From NCBI GenBank assembly GCA_045632305.1, contig JAZQWL010000003.1:1-41518 (forward strand): a DNA stretch of 41,518 nt, written 5' to 3'. Position 1 is the first letter of the stretch. Every line of letters starts with the position of its first letter. Both the position numbers and the translations under genes were made by a program. The notes below the pieces were generated by a model, which saw only the letters and a list, made by a program, of their open reading frames with translations, was not told the DNA's origin and did not search any database. Source of the stretch: SVTX01 sp045632305 (GTDB lineage: Bacteria > Bacillota > Clostridia > Oscillospirales > CAG-272). Below are positions 1 to 8,500 of this stretch, in pieces.

Positions 1-21
1 TACCAACTGAGCTACAGAGGC
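1..21 (-). tRNA. tRNA-Phe, partial (cut by window edge)
   Basis: Only the first 21 nt of the gene (acceptor 5' strand and start of the D arm) are inside the window. They are identical to the 5' end of the complete tRNA-Phe at 309-384, and the gene follows tRNA-Asp in the same order, so a second tRNA-Phe copy is likely. The anticodon is outside the window, so the identity is inferred. Confidence 0.7.
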
Positions 22-26
22 AAATG

Positions 27-103
<77 letters not shown>

Positions 104-127
104 AATACATCCGCTGTTGCAGACGTA

Positions 128-203
128 TGGTGGGAACAATAGGGCTCGAACCTATGACCCTCTGCTTGTAAGGCAGATGCTCTCCCAACTGAGCTATGCT
201 CCC
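128..203 (-). tRNA. tRNA-Val (TAC), copy 2
   Basis: 76 nt with encoded CCA, anticodon loop CTTACAA (anticodon TAC), and a full acceptor stem with one G-T wobble. The gene body appears identical to the copy at 554-629. It belongs to the repeated Val-Asp-Phe block. Confidence 0.95.
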
Positions 204-208
204 AAATA

Positions 209-284
209 TGGAGCGGATTACGGGGCTCGAACCCGCCACCTTCGCCTTGGCAAGGCGACGCTCTACCAAATGAGCTAAATCCGC
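209..284 (-). tRNA. tRNA-Gly (GCC)
   Basis: 76 nt with encoded CCA. Acceptor GCGGATT pairs with AATCCGC; the anticodon loop TTGCCAA gives GCC. It lies between the two Val-Asp-Phe blocks of the array. Confidence 0.95.
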
Positions 285-308
285 ATATATGCCGAATTAA
301 ATTCGGCG

Positions 309-384
<76 letters not shown>

Positions 385-413
385 AAACTTAAAGTTTGCT
401 ATTTTAAAGGTTG

Positions 414-490
414 TGGCGACCCGGATGGGACTCGAACCCACGACCTCTAGCGTGACAGGCTAGCGTTCTAACCAACTGAACTACCGGGCC
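414..490 (-). tRNA. tRNA-Asp (GTC), copy 1
   Basis: 77 nt with encoded CCA, anticodon GTC, and a fully paired acceptor stem (one G-T wobble at 2:71). It is the intact reference for the mismatched copy at 27-103. Confidence 0.96.
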
Positions 491-553
491 GAAGTTTGAC
501 TTGCGTCAAACAGACTCATTTTTCTTCGAAAAATGGCCTTGAGTCTTTAAAAA

Positions 554-629
554 TGGTGGGAACAATAGGGCTCGAACCTATGACCCTCTGCTTGTAAGGC
601 AGATGCTCTCCCAACTGAGCTATGCTCCC
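554..629 (-). tRNA. tRNA-Val (TAC), copy 1
   Basis: 76 nt with encoded CCA and anticodon TAC. It is the first gene of the array, about 30 nt downstream of a consensus promoter. The 63-nt spacer to tRNA-Asp contains two hairpins. Confidence 0.96.
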
Positions 630-659
630 ATAAACACCGTCTTTGCTGACGACTTAGAT

Positions 660-688
660 ATTATATCACAAACGTTTATGTTTGTCAA
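660..688 (-). promoter_or_regulatory. Sigma-A promoter of the first tRNA array
   Basis: On the minus strand, TTGACA (683-688), a 17-bp spacer, and TATAAT (660-665), preceded by TGA (extended -10). Both hexamers are perfect consensus, as expected for a strongly expressed stable-RNA operon. Confidence 0.93.
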
Positions 689-763
689 TACCTTTTTTCA
701 AGTTTTTTTGAGATTTTTTCAAACTTTTTTAGCTTCAAAAATTCATCAAATGAGCTTTAGAAA

Positions 764-792
764 CGGGCGTGCATTTTAGGAACACACGCCCT
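764..792 (-). terminator. Probable rplS terminator hairpin
   Basis: A 7-bp GC-rich stem (GGGCGTG / CACGCCC, 765-771 and 785-791) with a 13-nt loop, 25 nt past the rplS stop. The downstream T-tract is weak, so efficiency is uncertain. The AT-rich stretch 690-760 shows nothing else apart from T-rich runs. Confidence 0.5.
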
Positions 793-817
793 ATTTCCAC
801 TCATGTTTGAGATCAAA

Positions 818-1165
818 TTACTTTGCGATATCTTCCTTAACCTTGGATGCCTTACCAACTCTGCCTCTGAGGTAGTAGAGCTTAGCACGTCTAACCTTAC
901 CCTTACGGATAACGTCAACTGCTACTACGTTAGGAGAATGTACGGGGAATGTCTTTTCAACACCGCATCCGTATGTGATACGTCTTACTGTGAATGTAGA
1001 GGAGATACCTGCCTCGTGCTTCGCAATAACTGTACCTTCGTACATCTGAATTCTTTCTCTTGTACCTTCAACGATCTTGTTGTGAACTCTAACTGTGTCA
1101 CCGATGTTGAACTGGGGTACTTCACTCTTAAGCTGCTCGTTTGTAAAAGCCTTAATCAAATCCAT
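818..1165 (-). CDS. rplS: 50S ribosomal protein L19
   Basis: A 115-residue protein of the usual L19 length. It contains the family's SH3-like core (FNIGDTVRVHNKI, RIQMYEGTVIAK, FTVRRITYGCGVEKTFPVHSP) and the basic RRAKLYYLRGRVGKASK end. L19 sits at the 30S-50S interface and contributes to the subunit bridge. The ATG at 1165 is preceded by a strong AGGAGGG site (1174-1180). The gene has its own consensus promoter and a structured leader, and no trmD or rimM beside it, unlike the common rpsP-rimM-trmD-rplS order. It is therefore probably transcribed alone. Confidence 0.97.
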   Translation of the reverse strand: MDLIKAFTNEQLKSEVPQFNIGDTVRVHNKIVEGTRERIQMYEGTVIAKHEAGISSTFTVRRITYGCGVEKTFPVHSPNVVAVDVIRKGKVRRAKLYYLRGRVGKASKVKEDIAK

Positions 1166-1186
1166 TTTAATGGCCCTCCTTAAATA

Positions 1187-1215
1187 TCCGGATGTTCATG
1201 CGAGCATGCAGCGGA
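1187..1215 (-). promoter_or_regulatory. Structured rplS leader, probable L19 autoregulatory element
   Basis: Between promoter and ribosome binding site the leader folds as nested stems. The outer stem is TCCG/CGGA (1212-1215 with 1187-1190) and the inner is CATG-CTCG-CATG (1197-1208), separated by short internal loops. L19 leaders that bind the protein product are known in Bacillota. The position directly before the L19 start supports the same role here, but the match to the known family is from memory. Confidence 0.5.
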
Positions 1216-1254
1216 CCACCCTAAAATAAACACGTATTTTTACGCGTACGAAAT

Positions 1255-1283
1255 ATTATACCATATTATTTCTGTTTTTGCAA
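1255..1283 (-). promoter_or_regulatory. Sigma-A promoter of rplS
   Basis: TTGCAA (1278-1283), 17-bp spacer, TATAAT (1255-1260), with an extended -10 TGG. It leaves an untranslated leader of about 80 nt before rplS. Confidence 0.88.
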
Positions 1284-1324
1284 TACCCTTTTTCAAAAAT
1301 ATATGAAAAAATTGTAAATAATAA

Positions 1325-2746
1325 TCACTTTTTAATTCTTCTTAATATGGGGGCTGCAATTCCCTTAACCGCGGAATACAAATCTCTTCCATTATATAAT
1401 ACGCACGCAAGAAGAAGCGCGCACGATATCGCGATCGACGGCAGAGTCATGCCCATTGCAGTAATAGAAGCCGCCATACCTCCCACAAGAGCCGTGTTGA
1501 TAAGAACTCTTATAGGATAGGTTTTAAACGGAATAAATTTATTCATGGTTGACGCTCTTATAACGTACACCAAAAAATAGCTTGCAAGTGTAGCCACAGA
1601 CGCGCCCATAGCACCGTACGGCTTGATCAGCGCGAAATTAAGCGCGATATTGATCGCTGCGCCTATAAACGACGTGATAAGCGACATCCCCGTTTTTCTT
1701 ACGGTAAAATACGCCGAGCCGAGAAACGTATCAAGTGATGAGAATACGGTCGCGACCGTCAAAATGGGCACAAATACCCACGCGCTGCGGAAGCCTTCGG
1801 CAAAAAGAATTCTGGCAAACACCCATGATAAAATGCAGATAAATCCACCGCCGATAAACATGATCGCCTGATAAAGCTTATAAGTTGACGAATAGAATTT
1901 CGCATTTTGCTCCATATCGTCCGCATCGGACACCGCGGAGATCTTCCAGGCATCGTTGAAAATAATTACAACGTAAGTCAAGAGCGTCGGAATCTTATAC
2001 GCGACCGCGTAAAGTCCATTCTCCTCGGGAGAGCAGATCGCACTTACCATATATCTGTCCGACACACCCGTGATCCACCAGAAAACGGTTGACGGAACAA
2101 GGGGCAGGCAGAACTTGAGCAATGCCTTTATTACCGTGCGGTTGATTTTCTTCGGCTTTATAGATCTGTAGAGCTTTGATACAAAGAACACGAATACCGC
2201 GCTCAAAAAGTCCGCCAGAATGATCGAAAGGATATACCCTTCAACGCCAAGACCGATTCCCGCCAAAAAGATTATATTCAGAATCACGGTAATCGCAGTA
2301 TTGAGAATTCCCTGAAATGCAAACAGATTACTCTTCCCTATCGCGCAAATATACTGCGAGCAAACGGAATGAATGTTTGAGGCGATCACGTACAGAACGA
2401 TGAGCCACACGTAAGGCGTGAACATTTTCCAGAGGGAAAGCAGAGGCGAGAGCGCCAAAAACACTCCGCAACCGCAAAGCATGATAAAAATTCCGTTTGT
2501 TAAAAACGCTTCCTTATCATCGTTTTTGTCCGCCGCCGCGCGGAAGATTCCCTCGCTTACACCAAGTGCCGCCATCGGAATAATAAGGTTGCAGAGGTTC
2601 GCAATAAGGTCTGCCGTACTGTACTCCGCGCTTGTAAGACAGGAGGTATAGAACGGAAGCATTATAAAAACTATGATCTTGGATATAAACTTTCCCACCG
2701 TGAAGATCATAGTATTGGAAAGCAATTTTTTGGTCTTTTCGTTCAT
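1325..2746 (-). CDS. Wzx-type lipid/oligosaccharide flippase (MOP superfamily)
   Basis: A 473-residue polytopic membrane protein with 12 to 14 hydrophobic segments over its whole length. The start is typical of the polysaccharide synthase/flippase family (SNTMIFTVGKFISKIIVFIMLPFYTSCL), shared with Wzx and the sporulation protein SpoVB. Such proteins move undecaprenyl-linked saccharides or peptidoglycan precursors across the membrane. The ATG is preceded by GGGAGGACAAT. There is no glycosyltransferase cluster beside it, so the substrate cannot be inferred from context. A SpoVB-like role is possible because the window carries sporulation genes, but this is a guess. Confidence 0.85.
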   Translation of the reverse strand: MNEKTKKLLSNTMIFTVGKFISKIIVFIMLPFYTSCLTSAEYSTADLIANLCNLIIPMAALGVSEGIFRAAADKNDDKEAFLTNGIFIMLCGCGVFLALSPLLSLWKMFTPYVWLIVLYVIASNIHSVCSQYICAIGKSNLFAFQGILNTAITVILNIIFLAGIGLGVEGYILSIILADFLSAVFVFFVSKLYRSIKPKKINRTVIKALLKFCLPLVPSTVFWWITGVSDRYMVSAICSPEENGLYAVAYKIPTLLTYVVIIFNDAWKISAVSDADDMEQNAKFYSSTYKLYQAIMFIGGGFICILSWVFARILFAEGFRSAWVFVPILTVATVFSSLDTFLGSAYFTVRKTGMSLITSFIGAAINIALNFALIKPYGAMGASVATLASYFLVYVIRASTMNKFIPFKTYPIRVLINTALVGGMAASITAMGMTLPSIAISCALLLACVLYNGRDLYSAVKGIAAPILRRIKK

Positions 2747-2780
2747 ATTGTCCTCCCTTCGGTTAAATTTTAGCTAAAAT

Positions 2781-2803
2781 TCGGGCGACTCGGCGTCGCC
2801 CGA
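2781..2803 (-). terminator. Hairpin upstream of the flippase gene
   Basis: Stem TCGGGCGAC / GTCGCCCGA (9 bp, 5-nt loop) lies 19 nt below the yebC stop. On the minus strand it is followed by AATTTTAGC. It is probably the terminator of the argS-yebC transcript, and it sits just before the ribosome binding site of the flippase gene. A second palindrome (ATTTTAGCTAAAAT, 2767-2780) follows at once. Confidence 0.65.
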
Positions 2804-2821
2804 TACTTTTTTAAAAATAAA

Positions 2822-3547
2822 TTAGTTTTCCCAGTTATGGTAAACTTCCATAACGTCGTCATCTTCCTCAAGCTTCTCGATAAGAAGATTCATAAACTTG
2901 ATGTCATCTTCATTGTCAAGTGTTGTCCAGGTTGTAGGAACCTTGCTCTTTTCAGCGGATTCGAATGTATAGCCGGCTTCCTTAATTGCCTCAGCAACCG
3001 CATAAACGTCATCGGGCTCTGTGTAAATTTCATAAATTCCGTCTTCACCCGAGAAGTCGGATGCGCCTGCTTCAAGCGCAGTTTCCATAAGAACGTCCTC
3101 TTCGATCTCGCCATCTTCGTCTGCGATAATGATAACGCCCTTTTCTTCAAACATGAAGCTTACGCAACCTGTCTGACCCATGTTGCCGTGGTACTTTGAG
3201 AAGTAAGAACGGATATTGCCGGCAGTTCTGTTTCTGTTGTCGGTTGTTGCCTCAACGATAACAGCAACACCAGCGGGGCCGTAGCCCTCATAAACTACCT
3301 CTTCGTAGTTTTCACCGGTACCACCCATTGCCTTCTTGATTGTTCTTTCGATATTATCGTTAGGTACGTTGTTGCTCTTTGCCTTCTGAATAAGATCACG
3401 GAGCTTTGCGTTAGAGTTGGGGTCACCGCCGCCTTCCTTAACCGCAATAGTGATTTCCTTTCCTATCTTTGTAAACACCTTTGCTCTCTGAGCGTCGGTC
3501 TTTTCCTTTTTGTGCTTAATGTTGGCCCATTTGCTATGTCCACTCAT
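2822..3547 (-). CDS. yebC: YebC/PmpR family protein
   Basis: A 241-residue protein starting with the hallmark MSGHSKWANIKHKK, followed by the family motifs TKIGKEITIAVKEGGGDP and EGYGPAGVAVIVEATTDN. The length is typical. YebC-family members were first described as DNA-binding regulators. More recent work links them to translation of proline-rich stretches, so the cellular role should be treated as not settled here. The ATG at 3547 is chosen because GGAGGAACTG precedes it and because the conserved family N terminus begins there; an open frame extends five codons further. It follows argS by 38 nt with no terminator and is probably co-transcribed. Confidence 0.95.
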   Translation of the reverse strand: MSGHSKWANIKHKKEKTDAQRAKVFTKIGKEITIAVKEGGGDPNSNAKLRDLIQKAKSNNVPNDNIERTIKKAMGGTGENYEEVVYEGYGPAGVAVIVEATTDNRNRTAGNIRSYFSKYHGNMGQTGCVSFMFEEKGVIIIADEDGEIEEDVLMETALEAGASDFSGEDGIYEIYTEPDDVYAVAEAIKEAGYTFESAEKSKVPTTWTTLDNEDDIKFMNLLIEKLEEDDDVMEVYHNWEN

Positions 3548-3585
3548 TTTCAGTTCCTCCAAATATTATTGACTTTTATTCCTAA

Positions 3586-5319
3586 TTAAATTCTTTCGGT
3601 TTTCTTCATGCAGATAAGCTCGAACGCCGCGCCAAGCACGTTCTTTGTCGCCTCTGTAAGCATTACGCGAGTTGCCTTCACGTTTTCATCAGCTGCAGAA
3701 AGTATCTGGCAGGAGTGATAGAACTTATTGAACGCCGCCGCAATATCAAGAATGTATCTTGCGATAACGGAGGGCTCGTAGTCGCGGATAGCAACTCTTA
3801 CCTTTTCTTCAAACTGAGAAAGTGTCTTTACAAGCTCTGCTTCCTCGTCGCATGTAATTGCAATATCTTTATATTCCACATTGCCCGCCTTCTCAAGAAG
3901 TGAGCATGCTCTCGCGTATGTGTACTGAACGTAAGGACCTGTGTTACCGTCAAAGCTGAGCGCTTCTTCAAGCACGAAGTTGATGTCCTTGATTCTGTTG
4001 TTTGTAAGATAGTAGAACACGATAGCGCCAACGCCAACCGCTTCTGCGATATCTTCTCTACCCGTAAGATCGGGGTTCTTTTCTTCCATAATGGAAGTTA
4101 CCTTCTCGATTGCCGCCGCAAACAAGTCCTTGAGCAGAACAACGTTACCTGTTCTTGTAGCGAGCTTTGCGCCGTTGAGAGAAACCGTACCGTAAGGAAC
4201 GTGAACAAGGCCCTCGTACCAATCGTAGCCCATAAGCTCAACAACCTTGAACCACTGCTTGAAGTGAAGGATCTGCTGTGTGCTTGTTACGTAAATTGCC
4301 TTATCGAAATTGTAATGCTCTTTTCTGTAAACAGCCGCAGCGATATCACGAGTAGGATAAAGTGTGGATCCGTCACGCTTCAAGATAAGACAAGGAGGCA
4401 TGCCGTACTCTTCAAGGTCAACGATGGAAGCACCGTCGTCGATCTTCATAAGACCCATCTCTCTGATCTTTTCAACCTGCGCGGGCATCTTGTCTGTGTA
4501 GAAGCTCTCACCCTTGTAGCTATCAAATTCAATGCCGAGCTGCTTGTACGTCTTTTCGTACTCGTCAAGACTTATCTGCACAAACCACTTCCAAAGAGCG
4601 ATATTTTCCTCATCGCCCATTTCCATCTTCTTGAACTCATCTCTTGCCTGCTGCGCGAGATCCTCGCGGGCGGGAATACCGTTTTCTTCGTCGCCCTTGA
4701 TAGTATTATTGATGCGAACGTAAAGCTCAACGAGCTTGTCGATTCCGCCCTCCTCGATCTGCTCCTTGTTACCCCAGAGGCGATAAGCCACGATAAGCTT
4801 ACCGAACTGTGTACCCCAGTCACCAAGGTAGTTGATACCAATACAGTTGTAGCCCGCAAATTCATGAAGCTTCTTGAGAGCGTGACCGATAACCGTCGTG
4901 CCGAGGTGTCCGATGTGGAAGGGCTTTGCTACGTTGGGAGAAGAATAGTCGAGAACAACTGTCTTACCCTCACCCATCATGGGCTTACCGTAAGCTTCGC
5001 CCTTTTCGATAATCTCGGAAAGAACGTTTTTGCCAAGATACTTATTGGAAATTCTGATATTGAGGTAGCCGTTTACCGCTTCTGCACGGTCAATGCAATC
5101 GCACTGAAGGTTCTCGGAAATAGCAGACGCGATCTGCACAGGAGAACGGCGAAGCGCACGGGAGAGCTTGAAGCAAGGAAACGCCAAGTCGCCCATAGTT
5201 GTATCAGGCGGATATTCAAGCATTTCCGCAATATCGGATGCGGAAAGCTCTGCCGCAGAGTTGATCTTTAAGACCTCATCGTATATTTTTTCGGCAATTT
5301 TTCTTTTGATTGTAAGCAT
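3586..5319 (-). CDS. argS: Arginyl-tRNA synthetase
   Basis: A 577-residue class Ia synthetase that charges tRNA-Arg. The N-terminal additional domain covers residues 1 to about 110. The HIGH signature (KPFHIGHLG) is at residues 133-140. The catalytic core includes LGDWGTQFGKLI, and a non-canonical KMSK-equivalent loop lies near GAKLATRTGNVV. The C-terminal DALR anticodon-binding domain ends with a GAAFELICMK-type tail. The start is supported by CGGAGATATATAA before the ATG. No T-box structure is visible in the 50-nt leader, so regulation by uncharged tRNA is not indicated. Confidence 0.97.
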   Translation of the reverse strand: MLTIKRKIAEKIYDEVLKINSAAELSASDIAEMLEYPPDTTMGDLAFPCFKLSRALRRSPVQIASAISENLQCDCIDRAEAVNGYLNIRISNKYLGKNVLSEIIEKGEAYGKPMMGEGKTVVLDYSSPNVAKPFHIGHLGTTVIGHALKKLHEFAGYNCIGINYLGDWGTQFGKLIVAYRLWGNKEQIEEGGIDKLVELYVRINNTIKGDEENGIPAREDLAQQARDEFKKMEMGDEENIALWKWFVQISLDEYEKTYKQLGIEFDSYKGESFYTDKMPAQVEKIREMGLMKIDDGASIVDLEEYGMPPCLILKRDGSTLYPTRDIAAAVYRKEHYNFDKAIYVTSTQQILHFKQWFKVVELMGYDWYEGLVHVPYGTVSLNGAKLATRTGNVVLLKDLFAAAIEKVTSIMEEKNPDLTGREDIAEAVGVGAIVFYYLTNNRIKDINFVLEEALSFDGNTGPYVQYTYARACSLLEKAGNVEYKDIAITCDEEAELVKTLSQFEEKVRVAIRDYEPSVIARYILDIAAAFNKFYHSCQILSAADENVKATRVMLTEATKNVLGAAFELICMKKTERI

Positions 5320-5370
5320 TTATATATCTCCGTTTTTATTATTTTACACTTTTTTCAAAAACCAAAGCAT

Positions 5371-5399
5371 ATTATAGCACAGTTTTTTATCTAAATCAA
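5371..5399 (-). promoter_or_regulatory. Promoter of argS-yebC
   Basis: TTGATT (5394-5399), 17-bp spacer, TATAAT (5371-5376), with an extended -10 TGC. It lies in the 98-bp AT-rich gap between recN and argS. Confidence 0.8.
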
Positions 5400-5417
5400 T
5401 ATATTTAATAATTTATT

Positions 5418-7073
5418 TTATTTTTTAAGCATGTCGACCGCCGCCTGTCTCTGCGCGTCGGTAATATTTATTCCGCCGAGAATTCTCGCGGCCTCCTCGA
5501 CTCTTTCCTCATAAGAAAGGAGCTTTACGTGTGTCTCCGCTCTGCCGTCTACGTTTTCCTTGTAAATAAGGTAATGATTGTCGGCAAGTGTTGCGATCTG
5601 AGCCGAATGGGTTACAGAGATCACCTGAGAGCCGCCTGATATCTCCTTGAGCTTGATACCGATCTTTCTCGACGTTTTTCCCGAAATACCCGTGTCGATC
5701 TCATCATAGACCGCGCAACCGATACCGTCGCGCTCGTTAAGAACACTGCGGAGCGCGAGCGTGATTCTCGACATTTCACCGCCCGAGACGATCTCCTCCA
5801 TGCGAGACATTTCCTCGCCGGGATTTGTCGCTATCATAAACTCAACGTTATCCGCTCCGTACTGATTGAGCGAAGCGGGAGTAACTCTTATTTCAAATTG
5901 AACGCCCTTCATATCGAGGAAATCAAGCACCTCAAGCACGCGTACAGACGCGTCGGATGCCGCAGCCCTTCTCTTACGCGTAATGACCTCGGCAAGCGTA
6001 TATGCCTTCTTCTCAAGGGCAGCTATCTTTTCCTCATATTCACCCGACAAGCTCTCAATATTCTCAAGCTCGTCAAGACGCTCCTTGGCTTTTCTGCGGA
6101 ATTCAAGCACCGCCTCGATACTATCGCCATATCTGCGACGAAGTCCGCTTATCGCCTCAAGACGAGTCTCGATCTCATCAATTCTTTGCGTTGGATCAAC
6201 ACCGGAATCATCAAGATATTCAAGCACTCTCTCGGCAATATCGTCTATCTCATAACTCATCTCGCTCAATCTCTCGGCATACTCGGAGAGTGCAGGAATC
6301 ACGTCGGTAAGCATTGAAAGAGCGGACGCAGACCTTGAAAGCAGCAACGCCGCATTTCCCTTCTCAGCGCCCTTGAGCGCCTTGTATGAAAAGCCGACCT
6401 GCTTCTGTATCTTCTCGGAATTCTGCAAAAGAAGGCGCTCCTCAAGAAGCTTTTCCTCCTCGCCCACCTTGAGCTTTTTCGAATCTATATCCTTTATCTG
6501 AAACGTGAGCATATCGCGCTCACGCGCAACTGCTGCATCATCAAGCACGAGCTTTTGAAGCTTTGACCTCGTAAAGCAAATTTCCGAGTAGATCTCGGAA
6601 TACTCAGAGAGCAGACCCTCGTCTCCGATATACGAATCGAGCATGGGTATATATCCCTCTGTATCGTAAAGAGCGCGACCGTCCTCCTGACCCGAAACCG
6701 AAACAAGTCTGCGTCCGATCTGTCTCATAAAGGTTTTTGTAACGCTCTTACCGTTGATCTTCGCCACGGATTTACCGTTTGTATCCACGGTATATCTTAT
6801 GATCACCTGATCATCGCAGTCAATGTCCGCGTCGTCAAGCATTTTCCTGACTTCGCTCGGCAGATCACAAAAGACCGCCTCGACAAGCCCCATATTCTCA
6901 CCGTATCTTATGGCGTCGCGTGAAATTTTCTCTCCCGAGATCAAGCTGAGGCAATCAATTATAACCGACTTGCCCGCGCCCGTTTCACCCGTAAGCGCAG
7001 TAAATCCGCAGGAAAAATCAATGTCCGCGCGCTTTACGACTGCAATGTTTTCAATATGTAAATTCTGAAGCAT
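5418..7073 (-). CDS. recN: DNA repair protein RecN
   Basis: A 551-residue SMC-like ATPase that acts early in recombinational double-strand break repair. Walker A GETGAGKS is at residues 29-36. Long coiled-coil stretches lie roughly at 150-350. The ABC signature is EEIVSGGEMSR and the Walker B is CAVYDEIDTGISG, with a D-loop and H-loop (VISVTHSAQIA) following. The architecture and length are standard. It is the last gene of the nusB operon, starting 1 nt after argR, which is its usual neighbour in Bacillota. No obvious LexA box is seen upstream. Confidence 0.97.
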   Translation of the reverse strand: MLQNLHIENIAVVKRADIDFSCGFTALTGETGAGKSVIIDCLSLISGEKISRDAIRYGENMGLVEAVFCDLPSEVRKMLDDADIDCDDQVIIRYTVDTNGKSVAKINGKSVTKTFMRQIGRRLVSVSGQEDGRALYDTEGYIPMLDSYIGDEGLLSEYSEIYSEICFTRSKLQKLVLDDAAVARERDMLTFQIKDIDSKKLKVGEEEKLLEERLLLQNSEKIQKQVGFSYKALKGAEKGNAALLLSRSASALSMLTDVIPALSEYAERLSEMSYEIDDIAERVLEYLDDSGVDPTQRIDEIETRLEAISGLRRRYGDSIEAVLEFRRKAKERLDELENIESLSGEYEEKIAALEKKAYTLAEVITRKRRAAASDASVRVLEVLDFLDMKGVQFEIRVTPASLNQYGADNVEFMIATNPGEEMSRMEEIVSGGEMSRITLALRSVLNERDGIGCAVYDEIDTGISGKTSRKIGIKLKEISGGSQVISVTHSAQIATLADNHYLIYKENVDGRAETHVKLLSYEERVEEAARILGGINITDAQRQAAVDMLKK

Positions 7074-7074
7074 A

Positions 7075-7536
7075 TTATCTTGAAGCTACAAATTCTTTTA
7101 TCTTAGCGCAAACTCTTTCCGCAGACAGATCATCGCGCATTGCAACGAAAACGGTATCGTCACCCGCAATACATCCGAGTATCTCGTGAGAAGAAAGATT
7201 GTCTATCTCAATAGCAACCGCGTCGGACATTCCGGGGGTCGTCTTGATAACTATAAGATTGCCGCCAAAATCTATCGAACGAACCGCACCGAGGATCGCA
7301 TGGCCGATATTATGCCTTTTGCTCTGCTCGTGAGTAGAATGCGCTCCCACCGTGTATTTATATTTTCCGCTGGGAGTAGTGATCTTGATAAGATCAAGCT
7401 CTCTTATATCTCTGGATACGGTCGCCTGAGTTACGTAATAATTTTCATCTTTAAGTAAAGCTATAAGATCGTCCTGAGTTTCAACCTCATTTTTGGAGAT
7501 TATCTCAAGTATCTTTAACTGTCTGTTCTTTTTCAT
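7075..7536 (-). CDS. argR: Arginine repressor ArgR
   Basis: A 153-residue ArgR/AhrC-family regulator. The N-terminal winged helix (residues 1-70) contains the family motif TQATVSRDIRELDLIK. The C-terminal hexamerisation and arginine-binding domain includes NLIVIKTTPGMSDAVAIEID and GCIAGDDTVFVA, where the GDDT segment contacts arginine in characterised family members. It controls arginine synthesis and catabolism genes elsewhere in the genome; no arginine biosynthesis gene is in this window. GGAGGTTTTCGTTCG precedes the ATG. The argR-recN pairing is common in Gram-positive bacteria. Confidence 0.96.
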   Translation of the reverse strand: MKKNRQLKILEIISKNEVETQDDLIALLKDENYYVTQATVSRDIRELDLIKITTPSGKYKYTVGAHSTHEQSKRHNIGHAILGAVRSIDFGGNLIVIKTTPGMSDAVAIEIDNLSSHEILGCIAGDDTVFVAMRDDLSAERVCAKIKEFVASR

Positions 7537-7556
7537 CGAACGAAAACCTCCGTATA

Positions 7557-8441
7557 TTATTTATCGTTCATTTTGTGGCGAAGCTTCGTATAGAAGGTGC
7601 TCTCTCTTATACTGATAAACTTCGTACTGATAGGGGAACGAGTTATCTGCACGCTCTCGCCTCGGTAAAGCTCGAAATTCGCGCGTCCGTCGATCGTAAG
7701 ATAAAGAATCTTCTCACGCTGACAGATGTTTTTAATGGTGATCACCGCGCTGTCAGGGAAAACCAGGGGCTTTGACGAGAGGGAATGTGGGCAGATGGGA
7801 GTAACGCAGAAGCAAGCGACTCTGGGATCGACTATCGCGCCGCCCGCCGCCATAGAATATGCAGTTGAGCCGGTGGGAGTCGCAATAATAATTCCGTCGG
7901 AACGGTACGTCGCCACAGGGATTCCCGCCTCGGAAAGCTCAAGATCAACTATTCTCGCAATAGAGCCGTTGGTAATTGCCGCATCGTTGAGCGCCATTCC
8001 CGTGCTTCTGACCTTGCCCGAGTTATTGATTATTTCAACCGAGAGCATAGCTCTCTCCTCTATCTTGTATTCGCCCGAAACCATTTTTTCAAGCATATCA
8101 AGCTCGTCGGGCTCGATTTCCGCCATAAATCCAACTCTGCCGAGATTGATGCCTATTACGGGCGTGCCGTGAGGCGCGGCTCTTCTTGCGGATTCAAGGA
8201 TCGTTCCGTCTCCGCCAAGCACGCAGACCGCGTCAACCGACGAGTATATTTCATCCATGGGAATAAAATTGAATCTGATCTCATTTTTATTCATACGGAT
8301 AATTTTTTCCTTGTTGTAAACGGACACGAAGATCTCGCATCCGAGGTCATAAAGCTTCTTTGCCACGTTCATTGCGGCTCCCGCTTTATCGTAAATGTTG
8401 TAATTGGTAATGACCGCTACTTTTTTAATTTTTTCCGACAT
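7557..8441 (-). CDS. nadK: NAD kinase
   Basis: A 294-residue ATP-NAD kinase that makes NADP from NAD. The GGDGT motif lies in VLGGDGTILESARRAA, followed by GINLGRVGFMAE, the NDAAI loop and the glycine-rich DGIIIATPTGSTAYSMAAGG segment. The start at 8441 is chosen because AGGAGGACATT precedes it and the conserved fold begins at KKVAVITN. An upstream in-frame start at 8510 would overlap tlyA and lacks a good ribosome site. It sits between tlyA and argR in the usual Clostridial order. Confidence 0.96.
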   Translation of the reverse strand: MSEKIKKVAVITNYNIYDKAGAAMNVAKKLYDLGCEIFVSVYNKEKIIRMNKNEIRFNFIPMDEIYSSVDAVCVLGGDGTILESARRAAPHGTPVIGINLGRVGFMAEIEPDELDMLEKMVSGEYKIEERAMLSVEIINNSGKVRSTGMALNDAAITNGSIARIVDLELSEAGIPVATYRSDGIIIATPTGSTAYSMAAGGAIVDPRVACFCVTPICPHSLSSKPLVFPDSAVITIKNICQREKILYLTIDGRANFELYRGESVQITRSPISTKFISIRESTFYTKLRHKMNDK

Positions 8442-8500
8442 AATGTCCTCCTCCGTTTCATCCGCGCCAAAGCTGATACAGCGCGTCCCCAATCGGTTAT

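Noticed and set aside
803..1183. Plus-strand ORF of 126 codons
   Set aside because: It is antisense to rplS, cysteine-rich only because of reverse codon bias, and lacks a ribosome site.
5320..5417. T-box leader before argS (and before hisS)
   Set aside because: The argS leader is only about 50 nt from the promoter, and hisS is internal to an operon with a 10-nt gap. No T-box sequence or specifier stem fits.
7537..7560. ARG box autoregulating argR
   Set aside because: argR is internal to the operon with a 20-nt gap and no recognisable palindromic operator.
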